From Pseudomonas farris (GTDB taxonomy: Bacteria; Pseudomonadota; Gammaproteobacteria; Pseudomonadales; Pseudomonadaceae), in contig NZ_JAHSTV010000007.1 of assembly GCF_019145235.1 (NCBI RefSeq), forward strand, positions 349,981 through 413,980: DNA of 64,000 nucleotides, given 5' to 3'. Below the pieces are notes generated by a model that ran no database searches, was not told where the DNA came from, and saw nothing but the letters and a program-made list of their open reading frames with translations. This document shows, one piece after another, positions 29,401-36,900 of the stretch. Within the stretch, counting starts at the first letter, position 1, and the number at the start of each line of letters is the position of its first letter. The translations under genes were made by a program, and so were the position numbers.

Positions 29401-32400
29401 CAGCCAGTGCCGACCCATGCGCTTGATGGTCGATGGCTCGAACACATCGGTGGCGTAGGTCAGCGAGGCGTGCAGGCCTTGTGGGTTATCACTGGTGTCC
29501 AGGGTCAGGTCGAACTGCGCGGTGCGGTGCTCCCAGCTGAGGTTTTCCAGATCGATGCCCGGCAAGGATTCGGCCAGCGTTGACGCCGCTTCACTGCGGT
29601 GGTTGAACATCGCCTGGAACAGCGGGCTGTGGCTCAGGTTACGTTGCGGTTGCAAGGCATCGACCAACTGCTCGAACGGCAAGTCCTGATGCATCTGCGC
29701 CGCCATGGCCGTCTGCTTCACCTGTTGCAGCAATTGAGCGCCCGTCATCTGGCCGTCGAACTCGGCGCGCAGCACCTGAGTGTTGACGAAGAAGCCGATC
29801 AGACGCTCGGTTTCCAGCCGGTTGCGGTTGGCAATGGGCACCCCGACGCGGATGTCGGCCTGGCCACTGTAGCGATGCAGCAAGGTCTGGAATGAACCGA
29901 GCAACAGCATGAACAGGGTGACGTTTTCGCGCCGGGCCAATGCCTTCAGCTCATTGCTCAGGGATTCGTCGAGGGTGATCGGCAGACGCGCGCCGCGGAA
30001 ACTTTGCTGCGCCGGACGCGGATGATCCAGTGGCAACTCCAGCAGCGGCTGTTCGCTGCCCAGCTTTTCGGTCCAGTACGTCAATTGCCGATCCCGTTCA
30101 CCGGCGGCCATCCATTGACGCTGCCAGACCGCGTAGTCGGCATACTGCACCGGCAACGCTGGCAGTTCGGCCGGCCGGCCTTGGCTGATCGCCGAGTACA
30201 GGCCCATCAGATCATCAATCATCACCTGCAACGACCAGGCGTCGGAGACGATGTGGTGCAGGGTCAGCACCAGCACGTGATCCTGTTCGCCAACCTGCAG
30301 CAGGACGAAGCGCACCAACGAACCGTCGAGCACATCGAACGGACGTTGCGTCTCCTGTTCGACGAAGGCCTTGATACTCGCCTCATCACTGGCGGCCAGA
30401 CGCTGTTCGACAAAGCTCACTCGACCTTGCGGGCGGATCACCTGCCAGGTGCGGCCATCTTCTTCGACGAACGCCGTACGCAGGCTCTCGTGGCGCTCCA
30501 CCAGCGCCTGGAAGCTTTGCTGCAATGCGCTTTTGTCCAACTCGCCGCGCATCCGCAGTGCGGTCGGAATGTTGTAGGCGGCGCTGTCGGGGTCCATTTT
30601 CCACAGGAACCATTGACGCTCCTGGGCAAAGGACAGCGCCAGCGGTTGATCACGGTCGACCCGGGTCATCGCCGGTGACTGCTCGCCGGGTTCGGCGCCC
30701 AGTGCCTGGACGAAATCCTCCAAGGTGCTGTGCTCGAACAGGCTGCGCAACGGCACCTGGATCTCCAGCATCCGACGTACCCGCGACACCACTTGGGTCA
30801 CCAACAGGGAGTGCCCACCCAGCTCGAAGAAGTTGTCGGTCAGGCCTACGCGATCCAGCTTCAGCACGTCCTGCCAGATCGCGGCGACTTGCTGTTGCCG
30901 TTCGCTCTGCGGGGCGACGTAACGCGTCTGCAACTGGCTGGCATCCACCGCCGGTAACGCCTTGCGATTGAGCTTGCCGTTGGGGGTCAGCGGCAGGCTG
31001 GCGAGGAACAGCACATGCGCCGGGACCATGAATTCCGGCAGGCATTCCTTGAGCCGCGCCTTGAGTTCATCACGCATACGCAGTTGATCGTCGGCGGCAT
31101 TGAGGTCCAGTTGCGGCGCGACCACATAGGCCACCAGTTGCTGGCTGCCCAGGGCTTCCTGCGCCAGCACCGCCACTTCGCGAACTGCTGGCTGCTCCAG
31201 CAAACGCGCTTCGATTTCACCCAACTCGATGCGGAAACCGCGGATCTTCACTTGATGGTCGATGCGCCCCGTGTACTCGAGCACGCCGTCGTGACGATGG
31301 CGCGCCAGGTCGCCCGTGCGGTAGAGCCGCGCACCATTGCCGAATGGGTCAGGCAGGAAGCGCTCGGCAGTCATCGCCGCACGGTCGTGATACCCACGGG
31401 CCAGGCCGTCGCCACCGATCAGCAGTTCACCAATGGAGCCCGCCGGGTTCGGCGCCAAATCATCGCCCAAAATGTACAGCGTGGTATTGGCAATCGGTTT
31501 GCCAAGGTACGGCTGGCGCTGCTCGCGGGTCAGCTGCCAGGCCGCCGACCAGATGGTGGTTTCGGTCGGGCCATAAAGGTTCCAGACCTGCCCTGCCAGG
31601 CCAAGCATGCGCTGGGCCAGGTCATCGGCCAGCGCTTCGCCGCCGCAGAGGAATTTGCAGCCCTGGAGGATGGGAGCCTGTTCGTGGTCGAGCAACATGC
31701 GCCAGGTCGACGGCGTGGCCTGCACCACCGTGACCGCCTGTTGCCGGATCATTTCCAGCAACGCTTGTGGGTCCTGGGCGGTCTGCTTGTCCACCAGCAC
31801 CACACGGGCGCCACTGAGCAGTGGACCGTAGATTTCCAGGCCGAAAATATCGAACGAGAACGTGGTCAGCGACAGCATGCGGTCTTGGGCATCAATTCCC
31901 GGCTCCTTGACCATGCTCACCACAAAGTTCACCAGCGCCTGATGGCGCACCATCACCCCTTTGGGCTTGCCGGTGGAACCGGAGGTGTAAATCGCATACG
32001 CCAGGTGTTCACCGCTGATCACTACCTGCGGATCGGCTTCGCTGTAACTGCGAGCGTGCTCGCCTTGCGGGTCGAGCAACAGGGTCTGCACGTCAGCCGG
32101 AATCGGCAGTTGCCCGATCAAATGCGCCTGGGTCAGCAGCAATTGCAGACCACTGTCTTCAATCATGTGCGCCAGACGGTCTTCGGGGTACTGCGGGTCC
32201 AGCGGCACGTAGGCACCGCCCGCCTTTAGAATCGCCAACAGACCAACGAGCATTTCCAGGCTGCGGTCGATGGCGATACCGACCAATTGATCCGGGCCGA
32301 CACCCAGTTCGATCAGCCGATGCGCCAACTGGTTAGCCTGGCGATTGAGTTGTGCATAACTCAACGATTGCCCGGCGAACACCAGCGCGGTGGCCTGCGG

Positions 32401-33981
32401 CGTGCGCAGGGCCTGGGCTTCGATCAGTTGATGGATGCAGCGGTCGGTCGGGTACTCGGCGGCGCTGCGATTCCAGTCCACCAGCACCTGCTGTTGTTCG
32501 GCTTCGTCGAGCAGGTCCAGTTCGCCCACCCGCTGCTGCGGATCGGCAACGATGCTGCCCAGCAGGTTTTGCCAATGCCGTGCCAGACGCTCTATGGTCG
32601 CGCCGTCAAACAAATCGGTGGCATAGGTCAGCTGTGCGCCGAGGCCCTCGGGGCCGTCGAATGTTTCCAGGGTCAGGTCGAATTGCGCGGTGCGCGATGG
32701 CTGATGCAAGTGGCGGATCGTCAACGCTGACTCGCCTGCGCCCTGCCGGCTTTGGGTGGCGCCGGTGCTCTGGTGGTTGTACATGACCTGGAAAAGCGGG
32801 CTGTAACTCAGGCTGCGTTCCGGCTGCAAGGCCTCGACCAGCTGTTCGAAAGGCAGGTCCTGATGCGCCTGGGCGGCCATCGCCGTGTTCTTGACCTGGG
32901 CCAGTAACGCGCTGAACGTGGCCTGTGCATCGAATTCGGTCTTGAGGACCTGGGTGTTGACGAAGAAGCCGATCAGCCGCTCGGTCTCGACCCGGTTGCG
33001 GTTAGCGGTCGGCACGCCGACGCGAATGTCGGCCTGGCCACTGTAGCGATGCAACAAGGTCTGGAAGGACGCCAGCAACAGCATGAACAGCGTGACGTTT
33101 TCGCTTTTGGCCAAGGCTCTCAAGCGCTCGCCCAGTGCCGTCGGCAACGCCAGTTCATGACGGGCACCCCGCAGGCTCTGGACCGCCGGACGCGGGTAAT
33201 CGGTGGGCAATTCCAGCACCGGATGCTCGCTGCCCAAGTGCGCCTGCCAGTAGTCCAGTTGCCGCTCGCGCTCCCCGGCTTCCATCCAGTGCCGCTGCCA
33301 GATGCCATAGTCGGCGTACTGGATCGACAATGGCGGCAAAGTGAGTTCTTGGCCCTGGCGGTAGGCGCCATACAGTTGCAGCAACTCGTCGACCATGACC
33401 CGCATCGATGCGCCATCCGAGGCGATGTGGTGCTGGGTCAGGGTCAGCACGTGCTCCTGTGCGCCAAGGCGCAACAGGTTGACACGCAACAACGGCCCGT
33501 TGACCAGATCGAAAGGCTGCCCGGCCTGTTCAGCCACGAATGCCTGAATCTGCGCCTCTGGCGACAGGGCACCGGGGGTTTCATCCAGTTCGTGCATGGC
33601 GACGGTCAGGTTAATCTGCGGATGAATCACCTGCACCGCCCGCTCATCCTGCTGCTGGAATGTGGTGCGCAGGCTTTGATGACGGGCAATCAGGGTATTG
33701 AAGCCGCGTTCGAGCGTCGATACGTCGAGCTCGCCCTGCAACTGCATGGCGCTGGGGATGTTGTAGGCGGCGCTGCCAGGGTCCATCTGCCAGAGAAACC
33801 ACTGGCGTTCCTGAGCAAAGGACAGCGGCACCGGATCGAACTGCGACTGCGTTTCGGGAATCGGCAAGTTCGCTGGCGAAACACCCTCCTCGAGCATCTT
33901 CTGCAGATAGACCCTGCGCTTGTCGAGCGGCAAAGTAATGAAGCGCCGGGCGATCTTCAAAGCGACATTGGTATCCATCAA
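20440..33981 (-). CDS. Pyoverdine NRPS: C-A-T-C-A-T-E-C-A-T-C plus aspartyl beta-hydroxylase domain
   Basis: A 4513-aa synthetase. Module 1: C (about 45-490), A with code D-I-L-Q-L-G-L-I-W-K (Gly), T near 1057. Module 2: C, A with code D-V-W-H-V-S-L-I-D-K (Ser), T of the GGDSI type near 2113, and an epimerisation domain, giving D-Ser. Module 3: a C domain of the after-epimerisation type (YPLSPMQQGMLFH), A with code D-L-W-N-N-A-L-T-Y-K (close to an Ala code), T near 3634. Then a fourth C domain (about 3680-4140, active HHIISDG) without its own A or T. The C-terminus (about 4170-4500) is a TauD/SyrP-type dioxygenase with His4278, Glu4280 (FHNESS) and His4472 as probable iron ligands. This is the beta-hydroxylase for the Asp loaded by the next gene. 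Start and stop overlap both neighbours by 4 bp. Confidence 0.93.
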   Translation of the reverse strand: MMDTNVALKIARRFITLPLDKRRVYLQKMLEEGVSPANLPIPETQSQFDPVPLSFAQERQWFLWQMDPGSAAYNIPSAMQLQGELDVSTLERGFNTLIARHQSLRTTFQQQDERAVQVIHPQINLTVAMHELDETPGALSPEAQIQAFVAEQAGQPFDLVNGPLLRVNLLRLGAQEHVLTLTQHHIASDGASMRVMVDELLQLYGAYRQGQELTLPPLSIQYADYGIWQRHWMEAGERERQLDYWQAHLGSEHPVLELPTDYPRPAVQSLRGARHELALPTALGERLRALAKSENVTLFMLLLASFQTLLHRYSGQADIRVGVPTANRNRVETERLIGFFVNTQVLKTEFDAQATFSALLAQVKNTAMAAQAHQDLPFEQLVEALQPERSLSYSPLFQVMYNHQSTGATQSRQGAGESALTIRHLHQPSRTAQFDLTLETFDGPEGLGAQLTYATDLFDGATIERLARHWQNLLGSIVADPQQRVGELDLLDEAEQQQVLVDWNRSAAEYPTDRCIHQLIEAQALRTPQATALVFAGQSLSYAQLNRQANQLAHRLIELGVGPDQLVGIAIDRSLEMLVGLLAILKAGGAYVPLDPQYPEDRLAHMIEDSGLQLLLTQAHLIGQLPIPADVQTLLLDPQGEHARSYSEADPQVVISGEHLAYAIYTSGSTGKPKGVMVRHQALVNFVVSMVKEPGIDAQDRMLSLTTFSFDIFGLEIYGPLLSGARVVLVDKQTAQDPQALLEMIRQQAVTVVQATPSTWRMLLDHEQAPILQGCKFLCGGEALADDLAQRMLGLAGQVWNLYGPTETTIWSAAWQLTREQRQPYLGKPIANTTLYILGDDLAPNPAGSIGELLIGGDGLARGYHDRAAMTAERFLPDPFGNGARLYRTGDLARHRHDGVLEYTGRIDHQVKIRGFRIELGEIEARLLEQPAVREVAVLAQEALGSQQLVAYVVAPQLDLNAADDQLRMRDELKARLKECLPEFMVPAHVLFLASLPLTPNGKLNRKALPAVDASQLQTRYVAPQSERQQQVAAIWQDVLKLDRVGLTDNFFELGGHSLLVTQVVSRVRRMLEIQVPLRSLFEHSTLEDFVQALGAEPGEQSPAMTRVDRDQPLALSFAQERQWFLWKMDPDSAAYNIPTALRMRGELDKSALQQSFQALVERHESLRTAFVEEDGRTWQVIRPQGRVSFVEQRLAASDEASIKAFVEQETQRPFDVLDGSLVRFVLLQVGEQDHVLVLTLHHIVSDAWSLQVMIDDLMGLYSAISQGRPAELPALPVQYADYAVWQRQWMAAGERDRQLTYWTEKLGSEQPLLELPLDHPRPAQQSFRGARLPITLDESLSNELKALARRENVTLFMLLLGSFQTLLHRYSGQADIRVGVPIANRNRLETERLIGFFVNTQVLRAEFDGQMTGAQLLQQVKQTAMAAQMHQDLPFEQLVDALQPQRNLSHSPLFQAMFNHRSEAASTLAESLPGIDLENLSWEHRTAQFDLTLDTSDNPQGLHASLTYATDVFEPSTIKRMGRHWLNLLRGLVEDINRPVGQLAVLDDQERQLTVVDWNATAVDYPLSRSVHDLIEEQVGKTPNACALVFAEQHLSYAELNGRANQLAHVLIEQGVGPDVLVGIAVERSVEMVVGLLAILKAGGAYLPLDPEYPQERLAYMFEDSGIQLLLTQSHLLEQLPIPAGIRSLVLDQDGDWLEGHSDSNPSVDLEGENLAYVIYTSGSTGKPKGAGNRHSALVNRLCWMQQAYRLDNTDSVLQKTPFSFDVSVWEFFWPLLTGSTLVVAAPGIHRDPAQLIELITAQQITTLHFVPSMLQAFLQDPSVGKCTSLTRIVCSGEALQVDAQQQVFAKLPNAGLYNLYGPTEAAIDVTHWTCIEEGRDSVPIGQPIANLGTYILDHELSPVPVGVIGELYLGGEGLARGYHRRAALTAERFVTSAFGDGQRLYRTGDLARYRADGVIEYAGRMDHQVKIRGLRIELGEIEARLAEHDEVRETVVITQDGTLLVAYVVPARDALLHADDDVRNAVQRSLKEYLSQTLPDYMVPQHWLWLEKMPVSPNGKLERKALPKADTTTSSKAYAAPTTATEQALVEIWQSVLGRPQVGISDNFFELGGDSIISIQVVSRARQAGIHFSPKDLFLHQNVQSLAAVATVGDSGLSIDQGPVTGDTPLLPFQQLFFEREMAEPHHWNQSVLLNSAKPLHAQHLERALQALITHHDALRLAFIRQGNRWTAQHRSLAEQQVLWQQSPLLWTAEIADPAALEQLGEQAQRSLDLASGNLLRAVLANMADGSQRLLLVIHHLVVDGVSWRILLEDLQQAYEQLQAGEALKLQAKTSATQAWARRLQQHADSAVMQAQLTFWQGQLQDSRNDLPCDRPQGELHNRHALHVQTRLDKEQTRQLLQEAPAAYRTQVNDLLLTALARVIADWTGDASALIQLEGHGREALFEELDLSRSVGWFTSLFPVRLTPAATAQDSIKAIKEQLRAIPDKGLGFGALRYLGNDSTRQVLQALPVPRITFNYLGQFDAGFGDEAGALFTPASESAGAQQSPLASLDNWLTLNGRVYGGELSIGWTFSGQMFDQSTIARLADAYARELGILIEHCCQARHQGLTPSDFPLAGLTQIQLDSLPVAPRQVEDIYPLSPMQQGMLFHTLYEQQAGDYINQLCVGVEGLQVERFRDAWQAALDAHDVLRSSFVWDGELQRPQQVIHKRLPVPFTFHDWRGQNDLPQALEALAHAQRQQGFDLHEAPLLRLVVVQVAAERFQLIYTSHHILMDGWSNSQLLGEVLQRYSGQAPAIAAGRYRDYIQWLGQQDAQVAEHFWKDQLANYEAPTRLADALVYRGNQAGIDTQGEHFLTLDAAVTDDLNTFARGQKVTVNTLVQAAWLLLLQRYTGQDTVSFGATVSGRPAQLSGVEQQIGLFINTLPVIASPRAEQPLAQWLQQVQAQNLLLREQEHTPLFDIQRWAGQSGEALFDNILVFENYPIAEALQQGAPQDLRFGEVARHEQTNYPLTLAVSLDSRLTVHFSYQHSRFAAATVATLAAQLQHLLIHMSASAERCLGELALLDEAEQQWVLRDWNRTEACGVEDLCIQQMIDRQVFVQPQALAVTFGNQQLTYADIDARANRLAHKLIECGVGPEVRVGVAMQRSDNLLVALLAVLKAGGAYVPLDPDYPADRVAYMLEDSRALVLLTEQAVATTLATGADTQVLLLDQLEAPLAAYPHHAPVTAVTPDNLAYVIYTSGSTGKPKGVAITHRNVLALMDWSRSVYSRDDIQGVLASTSVCFDLSVWELFVTLANGGSLIIARNALELPHLPAREQVRLINTVPSAIAALQDAGHIPSGVRIINLAGEPLKQSLVETLYQQASIEHVYDLYGPSEDTTYSTWSRREAGGTANIGRPLKGTASYLLGADLQPAPLGASAELYLAGAGITRGYLGRPAMTAEKFVPNPFASNGERLYRTGDLARYQADGTLQYAGRIDHQVKVRGFRIELGEIEARLLQAPSVRQALVVAHPGALGQQLVAYVVFDDPALALGEASAQAVLREELKARLKAHLKESLPDYMVPAHVLFLESLPLTPNGKIDRKALPSIDVSASSRDFVAPVGELEEQIATVWQNVLELERVGREDHFFELGGHSLLATQAVSRLRKLSAHPLSLRDLFNHPRLKELAIWMRQQQDAPTTGTGAGSVALKAHGAKDSAPLSLVQRRLWIAEQLSGGTSTYGMPMALRLRGELSIERLLSSFAEVVRRHEVLRTAYTQDDEGDPIALIAEHVELDFPVIDLSGLSRSAQEEQVAQTALDNARTPIDLEQAPLLRGRILHLGPTEHVLLYAMHHIISDGWSMGVLINELVQVYDSYDRAEDGDLTPLPALEVQYSDFALWQQALEQQGVLGQQAEYWKDRLAGYSGQLMLPLDNPRGLTPSYEGDAVQFRLTTGLSRALRKLSMDAGVTLYSTLLASFQVLLHQVSGGADVLVGADVAGREQPELERLIGFFVNVLPLRSRFEAGAEFSNFLAQTQETLLSALEHQDLPFDMIVDASGVPRHKGMNPLVQVLFVMNNLPGRVQAMGGLSVEALPALETHSKFDMALFVDDEEGQLLGTWQFATTLFGHERIQYLVKAWIALLEQIVADQDIQLGALSMPVDNRAVAAMPAAAPGPKADKLGKFLKRSATPVAKVRPSPLRESLLVAPQRFPLLLEPNEPHLDVIEWINHNRSLIEQKLAEHAGILFRGFELDGIQGFEAFAEAIQPGLYGQYGDLPKKEGGKNTYRSTPYPERKMILFHNESSHQDRWPRKQMFYCEQAAPVGGATPVVDCRLMYEKLPADLREKFENKGLLYVRTFTDKLDVSWQHFFKTEDRAEVEARCRAGGIEWRWLDNDELQTRTPGPAIIRHPITGEKSFFNQVQLHHIYWLEPDVREDLLSMFGLERMPRHVYYGDGSPIEDEVMQRIGELYEECAVRFDWQKGDAILLDNMLVAHARDPFEGPRKIVVAMGDMFDRSALESAQTAQGAMNTEETGA

Positions 33982-36900
33982 GCTTCCTCCATTTCGTCAA
34001 GCAGGGCGTCCAGCTTGCTCAGTTTCAACGTATCGACCTGCTCACCTGCGGTTGCCAGACTGCTGACGAAATCCGTGAGTACGGGGTGTTGAAAAATCAG
34101 TTGTGGGGTCAGTTTCAGGCCCAGTTCCAGTTGCAGGCGTGAAACCACATTGACGGCCAACAACGAGTGGCCGCCCAGTTCGAAAAAGTTATCCAGCAAG
34201 CCGACCCGCTCGATTTGCAGTACGTGCTGCCAGATCGCCGCGACCTGCTGCTCGCGCTCGCTCTGCGGGGCGATATAACGCACCTGCAAATGACTGGTCT
34301 CCACAGTCGGCAACGCCTTGCGGTCGAGTTTGCCGTTAGGCGTCAGTGGCAGGCTGGCGAGGAACAACAAGTGCGCCGGAACCATGAACTCCGGCAGGGA
34401 TTCCCTGAGCCGTGCCTTGAGTTCATCACGCAAAGACTGCTGATCGTCGGCGGCAGTGAGGTCCAGTTGCGGCGCGACCACGTAGGCCACCAGTTGCTGA
34501 TTGCCCAGGGCTTCCTGCGCCAGCACCGCCACTTCGCGGACCGCTGGCTGCTCCAGCAGACGCGCTTCGATTTCACCCAGTTCGATGCGGAAACCGCGGA
34601 TCTTCACTTGATGGTCGATCCGACCTCGGTACTCGAGCACGCCATCGGCCTGATAGCGGGTCAAATCGCCGGTGCGGTACAGGCGCTCGCCATTGCTGGC
34701 GAACGGGTTCGGCACGTACTTCTCGGCCGTCATGCCCGGCCGGCCCAGGTAACCCCGGGTGATGCCGGCACCGGCCAGGTACAGCTCGGAGGACACGCCC
34801 AAAGGCACCGGTTGCAAATCGGCATCCAGCAAGTAACTGGCGGTGTGTTTGAGCGGCCGGCCAATGTTCGCCGTGCCACCCGCCTCGCGGCGGGTCCAGG
34901 TGGAATAGGTGGTGTCTTCCGACGGGCCGTAAAGATCGTAGACATGCTCCACGGTCGGTTGCCCATAAAGCGCGTCGACCAGCGACTGCTTCAGCGGCTC
35001 ACCAGCGAGGTTGATGATGCGCACACCCGGCGGAATCTGCCCGGCGCTCTGCAGCGCATTGATCGCCGACGGCACGCTGTTGATCAGGCGCACTTGATCA
35101 CGAGCCAGCAATTGCGGCAACTCCATGGCGTTGCGCGCGATGATCAACGAACCACCGTTGGCCAAGGTGACAAACAACTCCCACACCGACAGGTCGAAGC
35201 ACACCGAGGTCGAGGCCAACACACCCAGAATGTCGTCGCGGCTGTATACCGATTGCGACCAGTCAATCAGCGCCAGCACATTGCGATGGGCGATGGCCAC
35301 GCCTTTGGGTTTGCCAGTGGAGCCGGAGGTGTAGATCACATAAGCCAGGTTATCCGGCGTGACACGAGTGATCGGGGCGCTGCGCGGATAATCCGCCAAC
35401 TGCGGCTCGATCAGGTCCATTAGCAGCACTTGGGTTTCGGCAGTGACGTTCAACGTTGCAGCAACAGCCTGCTCGGTCAGCAACACCCGCGCATGGCTGT
35501 CTTCAAGCATGTAGGCCACGCGATCGGCCGGGTAATCCGGGTCCAACGGCACGTAGGCACCGCCGGCCTTGAGCACCGCGAGGAGCGCGACCAGCAGGCT
35601 GTCCGAGCGCTGCATCGCCACGCCGACCCGCACTTCCGGGCCCACGCCCAACTCGATCAGCTTGTGGGCGAGACGGTTGGCGCGGCCATCGAGTTCGGCG
35701 TAAGTCAGCTGTTGGCTGGCGAAGGTGACCGCCAGCGCGTCCGGTTGGGCGGCGACTTGGCGGTCGATCAACTGATGAATGCACAGGTCTTGGGCGAAGC
35801 CTTCATCGCTACGGTTCCAGTCCAGCAAGACCTGTTGCTGTTCGGTCTCATCCAACAGCACCAACTCGCCGAGGCAGCGTTCACCGGCGTCGATCATCTG
35901 GCTCAACAGGTGCTGCAAATGAGCCGCCAATTGCGCAACCGTCGCCGATGCAAAACTGGCGCGCTGATAGCTCATGTGCACCGACAATTGAGTGTCGAGG
36001 CTCACCAGCAGGGTCAACGGATAGTTGGTCTGCTCCAGGCTTGCCACCGGACCAAAGCGCAGTCCTTGCGGCGCGCCCTGCTCCAGGGCTTGGGAAATCG
36101 GGTAGTTCTCGAACACCAAGATGTTGTCGAACAGCGCTTCACCGCCCTGCCCGGCCCAGCGTTGAATATCGAACAGCGCGGTATGTTCGAACTCGCGCAA
36201 TGCCAGGTTTTGCGCCTGCACCGCTTGCAACCAGCTGTTGAGCGATTGCTCGGCCCGAGGGCTTGCGATCACCGGCAAGGTGTTGATGAACAGACCGATC
36301 TGTTGCTCGACACCCGGTAGGTCGGCCGGACGACCGGCAACCGTCGAGCCGAAGGCCACGGTGTTTTTACCGGTGTAGCGTTGCAACAGCAGCAACCAGG
36401 CTGCCTGCACCAGCGTGTTGACAGTGACTTTCGAGGCCCGGGCAAACTCGCCCAGACGCCGGGTTTGATCGGCATCCAGTACCTGGAAATGATCGCCATA
36501 ACCTTGGGTGTCGATAGACGTTTGAGGCTTCGCGACGGTCTGGGCCAAACGCGTCGGCTCGTCCAGCGCGTGCAGCGCCGGGGTCCAGAACGCTTCACTG
36601 GCCGCCGTGTCCTGACGTTGCAGCCAGGCGATGTAATCGCGATAACGCCCGCTGTGAGTGACGTTGAACTGACCGCTGTAACGCTGCAGCACTTCACCGA
36701 GCAACTGCGAGTTGCTCCAGCCATCCATCAGGATGTGATGGTTGGTGTAGATCAGGTGATGACGGTTGTCGTCGATGCGCGCGATCACCAAACGCAACAA
36801 GGTCGACGCGCTCAAGTTCAGGTTTTGGCGCTCAGTGTCGGCGAGCGTCTGCAAGGCCTGATCGCGCTGCGGATGCACGCGCAAATCATGCAGGCTGTAA

